Source: Sphingobacterium prati (GTDB lineage: Bacteria > Bacteroidota > Bacteroidia > Sphingobacteriales > Sphingobacteriaceae). Taken from it: a DNA stretch of 64,000 nucleotides. Made by a program: the position numbers and the translations under genes. The DNA is taken from contig NZ_JABJWY010000038.1 in the NCBI RefSeq assembly GCF_013167215.1, positions 708,765 through 772,764 of the forward strand, in the 5' to 3' direction. Under the pieces are notes generated by a model that saw only the letters and a list, made by a program, of their open reading frames with translations, searched no databases and was not told the DNA's origin. This document shows, one piece after another, positions 18,694 to 26,514 of this stretch. Position 1 is the stretch's first letter; every line of letters starts with the position of its first letter.

Positions 18694-20016
18694 ATGAAAA
18701 AATTCTTTCGATTTTTACATGTGCTTACCTCACTTGCCATTTTGTCCAATGTACAGGCGCAAGGGAAATTCCCCGATGGATCAGCAATTTCGACATGGTT
18801 TGAAACGGTAAGATCGACCAACATAGAAACGCTCGGTAAGAAATTCAGGATCACGGATTTTGGTGTGGTAGCAGATAGTACTATTGTGCAAACAGCCAAG
18901 ATTCAGCAAGCAATTGATAAAGCATACGCGCATGGTGGTGGTGTAGTTGTAGTGCCTAAGGGTATCTACCTGAGTGGATCATTATTTTTCAAGCCAAAGA
19001 CACACTTACACTTAGAAGAGGGAGCTGTGTTGAAAGGGAGTGATGATATCGCAGATTTTGCGCTAGCGGAGACTCGCATGGAAGGACAAACTGTAAAATA
19101 CTTTGTGGCGCTCGTTAATGCAGATCATGTAGATGGATTCACGATTTCAGGTAAAGGTACACTTAACGGGAACGGATTGCGGTATTGGAAATCTTTTTGG
19201 CTAAGACGGCAGTTTAACCCGAAATGTACAAATATGGACGAAATGCGTCCGCGTGTACTCTATGTGTCAAATAGTAAAGATGTACAGATTTCAGGTATTC
19301 GCTTGATTAATTCACCTTTCTGGACCTCACATTATTATAAATGTGAAAATCTCAAATTGATAGGTTTACATATTTCAGCGCCCAAAGAACCTGTTAAAGC
19401 ACCTAGCTCTGATGCAATTGATTTGGATGTTTGTCGTAATGTATTGATTAAGGATTGTTACTTATCCGTCAACGATGATGCGATTGCATTAAAAGGTGGT
19501 AAAGGACCGAAGTCCGATAAGGATCCTAACAACGGCCCCAATTCAAATATTATTATTGAAAATTGTTTTTTTGGATTTTGTCATAGTGCACTTACCTGTG
19601 GAAGTGAATCCATCCATAGCTATAATGTGATTTTTAGAAACAATACCTTAGATAAAGCGCGCAAATTATTGCAATTGAAGATGCGCCCGGATACCCCGCA
19701 GGAATACGAAAATATCTTGATTGAAAATATCAAGGGCAATGTCAATAGTATGTTGTTTATCAAGCCTTGGACTCAATTTTTTGATTTGAAAGGCGAGAAA
19801 GACATCAAAATGTCCTATGCAAGAAATATTATTCTGCGCAACATTGACTTAGATTGTGACATTGTATTTGATGTGCTCAATTCGGAGCAATATGTACTGT
19901 CGGATTTTACATTTCAAAATATGCATGTCCGTGCTAGCAAAGACCCTGTTATTCACAAAGAATACATTAAAAATCTTATCCTAAACAATGTAACGGTTAA
20001 TAATAAAAAGCAATAA
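18694..20016 (+). CDS. GH28-like beta-helix glycosidase
   Basis: A 440-residue exported protein. Start placed at 18694 (MKKFFRFLHVLTSLAILSNVQAQ), not the in-frame ATG at 18655, because it gives a clean signal peptide. Beta-helix typical of GH28: early FRITDFGVVADSTIVQTAKI, SSDAIDLD with Asp240, VNDDAIALKGG with Asp261 and Asp262. The third block reads CHSALTCGSE, keeping a His (297) but not the GHG glycines, and the RIK block is replaced by LLQLKMRPD. These changes suggest an unusual subsite or bond specificity, possibly rhamnogalacturonan. First gene of a run of enzymes extending to 32594. Confidence 0.88.
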   Translation: MKKFFRFLHVLTSLAILSNVQAQGKFPDGSAISTWFETVRSTNIETLGKKFRITDFGVVADSTIVQTAKIQQAIDKAYAHGGGVVVVPKGIYLSGSLFFKPKTHLHLEEGAVLKGSDDIADFALAETRMEGQTVKYFVALVNADHVDGFTISGKGTLNGNGLRYWKSFWLRRQFNPKCTNMDEMRPRVLYVSNSKDVQISGIRLINSPFWTSHYYKCENLKLIGLHISAPKEPVKAPSSDAIDLDVCRNVLIKDCYLSVNDDAIALKGGKGPKSDKDPNNGPNSNIIIENCFFGFCHSALTCGSESIHSYNVIFRNNTLDKARKLLQLKMRPDTPQEYENILIENIKGNVNSMLFIKPWTQFFDLKGEKDIKMSYARNIILRNIDLDCDIVFDVLNSEQYVLSDFTFQNMHVRASKDPVIHKEYIKNLILNNVTVNNKKQ

Positions 20017-20052
20017 TATGTACCAGCATATTGCTGTGATTTACACCTTTGA

Positions 20053-21903
20053 ATGATGAAGACAAAATTTATTCTTTTGACAGGAGCACTGATCGGTTCT
20101 CTTGCTGTTTCAGGCCAGCGCAAAATGGAGTTTTTGGATCGAGGGATGGTCGGGGTAAAAACTACGGACAGCGCTGTTTTTTTGAGCTGGCGTTTACTAG
20201 GTACCGACGATTTTGATACAGCATTTTCCATTTATCGAAAGGAAGGAAATGGTAAACAGGTCAAACTGAACGCTGTTCCTTTAACAAAAGGAACTAATTT
20301 CGTGGATGATCATGTTGATCTAAATCAAGATGTGACCTACACACTGGATATTGTGGATGGAGGAAAAGAGAAGGAAGTTGCTAAACTTACTTTATCCAAA
20401 GATCAAAAAGTACAGCAATACTTGAATATTCCATTACGCACCCCTAAAGGCTACATACCAGGGGATGTTTCTGTAGGCGATTTGGATGGAGACGGGACTT
20501 ATGAACTTATTGTTCATCAAACCGGTGTTGGACATGACAATGCACATAATGGTATTACTTCAGAACCTATTTTTCAGGCATATAAACTAGATGGTACCTT
20601 TCTATGGGAAATTAATTTGGGTAAAAATATCCGTGAAGGAGCACATTATACCCAATTTATGGTGTACGACCTCGATAGCGATGGCCGTGCCGAGCTGGTC
20701 TGTAAAACTGCTGATGGCACTAAAGATGCACTGGGCAATGTCATTGGTGACGCAAAGGCCGATTGGCGGGATACCATATCCAATTCAAGGACGCTTGGTC
20801 GCATATTAAAAGGGCCTGAATATTTAACTGTATTTGATGGGCTGACGGGCAAAGCCCTGAGTACTGTTGACTATCTGCCCGAGCGTGGGGATCTACGTTC
20901 ATGGGGAGATACCAATGCCAATCGCAGTGATCGATTCCTGGCTTGCGTAGCGTATCTGGATGGTGTACATCCGAGTGTGGTGATGACGCGAGGTTATTAC
21001 GAACGTACGGCCTTAGCGGCATGGGACTTCAAAAATAAGAAATTAGTGAGTCGTTGGGTATTTGACAGTAAAGTGCGTCAAGATCCTTATTCTGGTCAGG
21101 GGTATCACAGTCTCTCAGTTGCTGATGTAGATCAAGATGGTAAAGATGAGATTGTGTTTGGCTCGATGGTGATTGATGATAATGGCAAAGGTTTATACAG
21201 TACCGGACTGGGACATGGCGATGCCTTACATGTCAGCGATCTCGACCCTGAGCGACCAGGTCTGGAAATTTTTGGAATTCACGAACTGAAAGGCGGACGA
21301 AAAGGAACTGGTGTGGCTTTGTTAGATGCCAAAACAGGAGCTATATTATTTAAAAATGCCATCGATCAAGATGTGCCCCGGGGTGTTGCTGCAAATATTG
21401 ATCCCGATCATAAAGGTGCGTATTTATGGTGGCTTGGATCTAAAGCCATGTATGATACTAAGGGAAATAATGTAGGACCAGCTCCCAGATCAACTAACTT
21501 TTTGATCTGGTGGGATGCTGATTTAAGCCGGGAGCTTTTAAATAGCAACTATATTGAAAAATATCAAAATGGGAAAACGGAACGTATTTTTACGGCAACG
21601 GGAAGTACATCGATCAATGGAACTAAAAGTACCCCCAATTTGAGCGCCGATATTTTTGGTGATTGGCGTGAAGAATTGGTCTTACGTTCAGAAGATAACC
21701 AGAATCTCCGTGTATATACAACAACGATCCCAACAGAACAACGCGTATATACCCTCATGCATGATCCACAGTATCGTCTGAGTATAGCATGGCAGAATGT
21801 GGCTTATAATCAACCGCCACATACGGGATATTATCTTGGCGTAGGTATGGGGTGCCCGGTTAAACCGAATATTCATTTGGTCAAGTCTGCTGACAAAAAA
21901 TAG
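20053..21903 (+). CDS. PL11 family rhamnogalacturonan lyase
   Basis: A 616-residue exported protein (an alternative start at the second Met, 20056). It begins KMEFLDRGMVGVKTTDSAVF, the PL11 signature, followed by an eight-bladed propeller with Ca-binding type repeats: GDLDGDGTYEL, YDLDSDGRAEL, ADVDQDGKDEI. Length is typical of PL11. These enzymes cleave the rhamnose-galacturonate backbone of RG-I by beta-elimination, leaving unsaturated galacturonate that GH105 enzymes remove. Two GH105 genes are in this window. It is the clearest marker that this locus targets RG-I. Confidence 0.95.
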   Translation: MMKTKFILLTGALIGSLAVSGQRKMEFLDRGMVGVKTTDSAVFLSWRLLGTDDFDTAFSIYRKEGNGKQVKLNAVPLTKGTNFVDDHVDLNQDVTYTLDIVDGGKEKEVAKLTLSKDQKVQQYLNIPLRTPKGYIPGDVSVGDLDGDGTYELIVHQTGVGHDNAHNGITSEPIFQAYKLDGTFLWEINLGKNIREGAHYTQFMVYDLDSDGRAELVCKTADGTKDALGNVIGDAKADWRDTISNSRTLGRILKGPEYLTVFDGLTGKALSTVDYLPERGDLRSWGDTNANRSDRFLACVAYLDGVHPSVVMTRGYYERTALAAWDFKNKKLVSRWVFDSKVRQDPYSGQGYHSLSVADVDQDGKDEIVFGSMVIDDNGKGLYSTGLGHGDALHVSDLDPERPGLEIFGIHELKGGRKGTGVALLDAKTGAILFKNAIDQDVPRGVAANIDPDHKGAYLWWLGSKAMYDTKGNNVGPAPRSTNFLIWWDADLSRELLNSNYIEKYQNGKTERIFTATGSTSINGTKSTPNLSADIFGDWREELVLRSEDNQNLRVYTTTIPTEQRVYTLMHDPQYRLSIAWQNVAYNQPPHTGYYLGVGMGCPVKPNIHLVKSADKK

Positions 21904-21961
21904 AGCGGTTGAAAGCGTCCGATTTGGATTTTTTGATTAAAAGAAATAGATAAGTTAATAC

Positions 21962-22732
21962 ATGAAGCATCAAATTAAATGGATAGGGATGGCATTGGTG
22001 GCGGTTGTTTTAATATCCTTTGCAAAGCAGCAAAATAGACCTACGATTTATCTTATCGGTGATTCGACGGTGAAGAATAGCAATAAAGAGTATTGGGGCT
22101 GGGGTACTTTGCTTCCTGAGCTATTGGATACTACTCGTGTGCGCGTAGAAAATCATGCGATGGCTGGGCGTAGCACGCGTACATTTGTCAAAGAGGGAAG
22201 GTGGGCTAGAGTTGACTCTTTGTTCAGACCCGGGGATTTTTTACTGATTCAGTTTGGCCACAACGAAGGGAGCAAGCCTGATACGAGCACACAGGGATAT
22301 CGCGGTGTACTGCGGGGGATTGGTCAGGACTCTATTGTATTGGATTGGGGAAATGGGAAGAAGGAGGCCGTACGTACATATGGTGAAAACCTACGTCGTT
22401 TTGTGATTGAAGCAAAGAAAAAAGGTGTAACACCGATCTTGTTATCCATGATTCCGCGCAACCAATGGGATAATAAAGGTAAAGTAAAGCGAGCAGATAA
22501 GGATTTTGGATTGTGGGCTAAGCAGATCGCAGAGGAACAGGGCGTCGCTTTTTTGGATCTGAATAGTATTTCCGCAGACAAATATGACCAACTTGGTCCG
22601 GAAACGGTAAAATCCAGCTTTTTTCCAGGTGACCATACCCATACGAATAAAGATGGCGCGCGCGAAAATGCTTTATCCGTTATCGAAGGGTTTCGTAGGA
22701 TTAAAAGCCAATTAGTACAATACATTAAATAG
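21962..22732 (+). CDS. CE12 rhamnogalacturonan acetylesterase, first copy
   Basis: A 256-residue SGNH hydrolase with an N-terminal hydrophobic segment MKHQIKWIGMALVAVVLISFA, so exported or membrane-anchored. Blocks: IYLIGDSTVKN with Ser35, AGRSTRTF, FGHNEGSKPD with Asn101, and the late GDHTHTNKDGA with Asp224 and His227. CE12 enzymes remove acetyl groups from galacturonate in RG-I, which is needed before lyases can cut acetylated stretches. A second CE12 follows eight bases downstream. Confidence 0.92.
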   Translation: MKHQIKWIGMALVAVVLISFAKQQNRPTIYLIGDSTVKNSNKEYWGWGTLLPELLDTTRVRVENHAMAGRSTRTFVKEGRWARVDSLFRPGDFLLIQFGHNEGSKPDTSTQGYRGVLRGIGQDSIVLDWGNGKKEAVRTYGENLRRFVIEAKKKGVTPILLSMIPRNQWDNKGKVKRADKDFGLWAKQIAEEQGVAFLDLNSISADKYDQLGPETVKSSFFPGDHTHTNKDGARENALSVIEGFRRIKSQLVQYIK

Positions 22733-22740
22733 TAACAGAG

Positions 22741-23520
22741 ATGAAATTGAAATTATTGCCATGGGCTGCGGTCCTTTTCGCTGTAATCGGCATGTCTTTT
22801 TTGGAAAGACAGCATAAACCGACTTTGTTTATTATTGGTGATTCCACGGTAAAAAATGGACAGGGAAACGGTTCAAACGGACAGTGGGGATGGGGAAGTT
22901 TTATTGGCCAGTATTTTAAATCGGATAAAATCAACGTCAAGAACCGTGCATTGGGTGGAACGAGTACCCGGACATTTTATAACAACCCCAAACTTTGGCA
23001 GAAAGTACTGGATAGCATACAGCCGGGTGATTTTGTCCTCATGCAATTTGGACATAATGATTCAAGTCCCATTGTGGATACGTTACGGGCAAGGGGGACG
23101 ATAAAGGGGAATGGTGACGATTACCAAGAAGTGTATAATCCGTTATTGAAGCAAAATGAAGTCGTGTATAGTTATGGTTTCTATTTACGACGCTTTGTGA
23201 AAAATATTCAAGATAAGGGAGCGATAGCAATTATCTGTTCGCCCATTCCGCGCAACGCATGGGCGGGAACGCAGATCCGTAGATCGGATTATGCCCTATG
23301 GGCGAAAGAAGCTGCACAACAGAGTGGTGCATTTTTTATCCCGTTACAGGATCAAGTGATTGCCCAGTATGAAACAATGGGGAAAAAGAAAGTAGAAACG
23401 GAATTTTTTGATCCAAAGGATGCGACTCACACGATTAAAGCGGGCGCCTTGCTGAATGCCAAATTAGTCGCTGAACAATTGAAAGCACAGCCCAAAGTCG
23501 GGCTAAAGAAATTTATGTAG
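22741..23520 (+). CDS. CE12 rhamnogalacturonan acetylesterase, second copy
   Basis: 259 residues with the same architecture as the preceding gene: a hydrophobic N-terminus, LFIIGDSTVKN with Ser35, GGTSTRTF, FGHNDSSP with Asn106, and FDPKDATHTIKAG with Asp227 and His230. The sequence between blocks has diverged clearly from the first copy, for example the NGQGNGSNGQ insert after the Ser block, so this is not a recent duplication. The pair may act on different acetyl positions. Its stop lies one base before the sulfatase start, implying translational coupling. Confidence 0.92.
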   Translation: MKLKLLPWAAVLFAVIGMSFLERQHKPTLFIIGDSTVKNGQGNGSNGQWGWGSFIGQYFKSDKINVKNRALGGTSTRTFYNNPKLWQKVLDSIQPGDFVLMQFGHNDSSPIVDTLRARGTIKGNGDDYQEVYNPLLKQNEVVYSYGFYLRRFVKNIQDKGAIAIICSPIPRNAWAGTQIRRSDYALWAKEAAQQSGAFFIPLQDQVIAQYETMGKKKVETEFFDPKDATHTIKAGALLNAKLVAEQLKAQPKVGLKKFM

Positions 23521-23521
23521 T

Positions 23522-25117
23522 ATGATGAAACCAATATTTACGCTGACTCTCTTTTTTCTGTTCACACTCTTTACAGTGCGTGCACAGCTACGCCCAAATA
23601 TTGTTCTGATCTTGGCAGATGATATGGGCTATTCCGATTTGGGTTGTTTTGGCTCTGAAATTCAAACCCCAAATCTGGATAGAATGGCAAAAGAAGGAAT
23701 TAAGATGACCAACTTTTACAATGCTTCGCGTTGCTGTCCCTCCCGAGCTTCTTTATTGACAGGTTTATATCCACATCAGGCAGGAGTTGGTGACATGATG
23801 AATAAGCGTCCTTTTCCTGCTTATCAGGGGTTTCTAAATAAAACTTCAGTGACTTTGGCCGAACTATTAAAAGGCGCAGGCTACGGAACCTATATGGCTG
23901 GGAAATGGCATGTGGGGCAGGAAAAAGAAAACTGGCCTTTACAACGTGGATTTCAACGGTATTATGGACTGATTGATGGGGCAAACAGCTATTTTGAAAA
24001 CCGGCCTTATCGACCCAACCAAAAGCTGACGATAGCCTTGGACAATGAAGCGATTGTTCCGCCAACAGATTACTATAGCTCGGATGCCTATACGGATTAT
24101 GCGATGACTTTTATTGGCGAGCATCTAGACACTAAAAAAGAGAGCCCCTTTTTCCTGTACTTAGCTTTTCAGGCTCCACATTGGCCTTTACATGCCAAAC
24201 CTCAGGATATCGCAAAGTACCGCGGTAAATATATGGAAGGATGGGATGCTGTCCGTGAAAGGCGTTTTGAAAAACAGCAGCAGTTAGGTCTACTGCCACC
24301 AACGACCAAATTGTCTCCAATGGATACCGCATTGCGAAAATGGAATGATTGCAGCTGGGAGGAAAAAGTAAAATGGGATGAAAAGATGGCTGTATACGCG
24401 GCGATGGTCGACGAATTGGATCAAAATGTAGGGCGATTGGTTGATTATCTCCAGTCGAAAGGACAATTGGAAAACACTGTTTTTATCTTCCTTTCCGATA
24501 ATGGAGCGAGCAATGAAACAATAACCAATACTGGATTCACGGCTGATATAAGGGCTGCCAATGAATTTCCGGCCAGCCACCCACGGTCTTTTACCGCCTA
24601 TGGAATAGAAGGCGCTGCGGTTAGTAATACGCCTTTCAAAAAGTTTAAGCATTGGGAGTTTGAAGGAGGCAATGCAACTGGTTTTATCGCCTATGGGCCA
24701 AAGTTTTTGCCACGGGGAAAACAGTTTGATCTGCCGGCCCATTTGATCGATATCATGCCCACCTTAGCGCAGTGGTCGGGTGCAAATTACCCAAAGAACT
24801 ACGCCGGTAATACGATCAAACCGATGGAAGGAATGTCCCTGCTTCCTATTTGGACGGAAGGGCAGCGGTCTGCGGACAGGGAGATTTGTTTTGAACATGA
24901 GGGCAATAAAGGGGTGCGCAAAGGAAAATGGAAACTTGTTTCCTCCTACCCTGAAAACAAATGGCACCTGTATGATATTGAAAAAGATAGGAGTGAAACT
25001 ATAGACTTATCGGCTACTTTTCCAAAAATATACCACGAAATGGTTCAGATCTATGAAAATTGGGCAAAAAGAGTCGGTGTGATACCCTACGAGCAGCTCG
25101 CTCAAAAAACTTCATGA
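23522..25117 (+). CDS. Exported type I (formylglycine) sulfatase
   Basis: 531 residues, signal peptide through about residue 22 (ending VRAQ). Family S1 features: PNIVLILADDMGYSDLG with metal-binding Asp33 and Asp34, the activation motif CCPSRASLLTG in which Cys71 would become formylglycine, GKWHVG with Lys128 and His130, and SDNGASNE for the remaining metal ligands. It resembles the arylsulfatase (S1_4-like) branch. It needs a sulfatase-maturating enzyme, not seen here. Its place between CE12 and GH105 is unexpected because land-plant pectin is not sulfated. Substrate unknown. Confidence 0.92.
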   Translation: MMKPIFTLTLFFLFTLFTVRAQLRPNIVLILADDMGYSDLGCFGSEIQTPNLDRMAKEGIKMTNFYNASRCCPSRASLLTGLYPHQAGVGDMMNKRPFPAYQGFLNKTSVTLAELLKGAGYGTYMAGKWHVGQEKENWPLQRGFQRYYGLIDGANSYFENRPYRPNQKLTIALDNEAIVPPTDYYSSDAYTDYAMTFIGEHLDTKKESPFFLYLAFQAPHWPLHAKPQDIAKYRGKYMEGWDAVRERRFEKQQQLGLLPPTTKLSPMDTALRKWNDCSWEEKVKWDEKMAVYAAMVDELDQNVGRLVDYLQSKGQLENTVFIFLSDNGASNETITNTGFTADIRAANEFPASHPRSFTAYGIEGAAVSNTPFKKFKHWEFEGGNATGFIAYGPKFLPRGKQFDLPAHLIDIMPTLAQWSGANYPKNYAGNTIKPMEGMSLLPIWTEGQRSADREICFEHEGNKGVRKGKWKLVSSYPENKWHLYDIEKDRSETIDLSATFPKIYHEMVQIYENWAKRVGVIPYEQLAQKTS

Positions 25118-25229
25118 CTTCAGACACCAACAGCAATGAAAGCGAAAGAAGGTTCTTTCTGGCCAATAAGATTAGACACTTTCAGAAAAAAAGGGAACTC
25201 CCGTTATGAATAATTATATAAAGAAAAAC

Positions 25230-26384
25230 ATGAAAATATTTAATACGTATACAGCCACTTTACTGATTGCGTTTTTCCTTTCGGCCTGTTCATCGACGAA
25301 AAAAGTAGTCGAACAGAAGAAGGGAATCACCGCTGGGGATGTACTTCAATCCTTGCAGTTAACCAACCGCTATTTCATGAATAAATGGACAGACACGGGC
25401 AAACCCATCTATACCAATCGTTGGCGGCCAAGTAATATCTGGACCAGAGCCGTTTATTACGAAGGTCTCATGGCACTGTATCAGATTGATAAAAACAATG
25501 ATTACTACAATTACGCTGTGGATTGGGGCAATAAACATGAATGGGGTATGCGCAATGGTGTAGAAACTCGAAATGCCGATGACCAAGCCTGTGGGCAAAC
25601 TTATCTTGATCTCTATGAGATTGAACCGAAACCTGAGCGTATCCAGAAGATTAAAGCAAATATAGATTACATTATCAAATCTGGCAAAGTAGACGATTGG
25701 ACCTGGATTGACGCGATACAAATGGCCATGCCAATTTATGCCAAATTGGGTGTAATGACCAAGGATCAAACTTACTTTGATTACATGTATAAAATGTATC
25801 ATCATTCAAAAACGCAAGAAGGTGGTGGCCTGTATAACAAGGCCGACAAACTTTGGTGGCGCGATAAGGATTTTGTACCTCCCTATAAGGAACCAAACGG
25901 TGAAGATTGCTATTGGTCACGTGGTAATGGATGGGTCGTGGCGGCTTTAGTCAGGGTACTTTCGTTAATCCCAGAAAACGAAGTACATCGTGCGGAGTAT
26001 ATGGCGGATTATAAAGCCTTGATGGAAGCGCTTGTTCCTATTCAAAGGCCGGATGGATTCTGGAATGTCAGTCTGCATGATCCCACTAATTTTGGCGGAC
26101 GTGAAACTTCAGGAACGGCATTATTTGTTTATGGTATGGCCTGGGGTATCAATAATGGTTTCCTGGATGCTAAAATATATCGACCTGTTGTCGAAAAAGC
26201 GTGGAAAGCAATGACAGCAGAAGCGGTACACCCTTCAGGCTTTTTAGGCTATTTACAAGGAACGGGAAAAGAACCTAAAGACGGTCAACCTGTCAGTTTT
26301 TCCAGTCAACCGGATTTTGAAGATTATGGGTTGGGCTGTTTTCTATTAGGTGGAACAGAGGTTTATAAAATGTTGTCGAAATAA
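25230..26384 (+). CDS. GH105 unsaturated rhamnogalacturonyl hydrolase, first copy
   Basis: A 384-residue lipoprotein (MKIFNTYTATLLIAFFLSAC, Cys20); an in-frame ATG at 25206 would add eight residues and spoil the signal. It has the (alpha/alpha)6 barrel of GH105/YteR with WTWIDAIQMAMP (likely catalytic Asp161), WWRDKDFVPPY, CYWSRGNGWVVAAL and FEDYGLGCFLL. GH105 removes the 4,5-unsaturated galacturonate left by RG lyases, here PL11 upstream. It is closely similar to the GH105 at 51981 over its whole length. Confidence 0.93.
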   Translation: MKIFNTYTATLLIAFFLSACSSTKKVVEQKKGITAGDVLQSLQLTNRYFMNKWTDTGKPIYTNRWRPSNIWTRAVYYEGLMALYQIDKNNDYYNYAVDWGNKHEWGMRNGVETRNADDQACGQTYLDLYEIEPKPERIQKIKANIDYIIKSGKVDDWTWIDAIQMAMPIYAKLGVMTKDQTYFDYMYKMYHHSKTQEGGGLYNKADKLWWRDKDFVPPYKEPNGEDCYWSRGNGWVVAALVRVLSLIPENEVHRAEYMADYKALMEALVPIQRPDGFWNVSLHDPTNFGGRETSGTALFVYGMAWGINNGFLDAKIYRPVVEKAWKAMTAEAVHPSGFLGYLQGTGKEPKDGQPVSFSSQPDFEDYGLGCFLLGGTEVYKMLSK

Positions 26385-26514
26385 GTTGTCTCATTATTCA
26401 TTCAGTGTGTAGCCAATAACTTAATTAATCAGCGCCCATCATGGGAATGGTTCACAGTTATGCTATAGATAAAAGTAATTACTCGATCTCACATTAGCCA
26501 TAAAAAAATATAAA

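Noticed and set aside
21962-23520. Idea that the two CE12 genes are a recent tandem duplication or a split gene
   Set aside because: Both are full length with complete catalytic sets, and the sequences between motifs differ widely, including an insert in the second.
24290-24742. 150-codon minus-strand open frame inside the sulfatase gene
   Set aside because: Overlaps a complete sulfatase with all motifs; no recognisable domain and no promoter or leader of its own.
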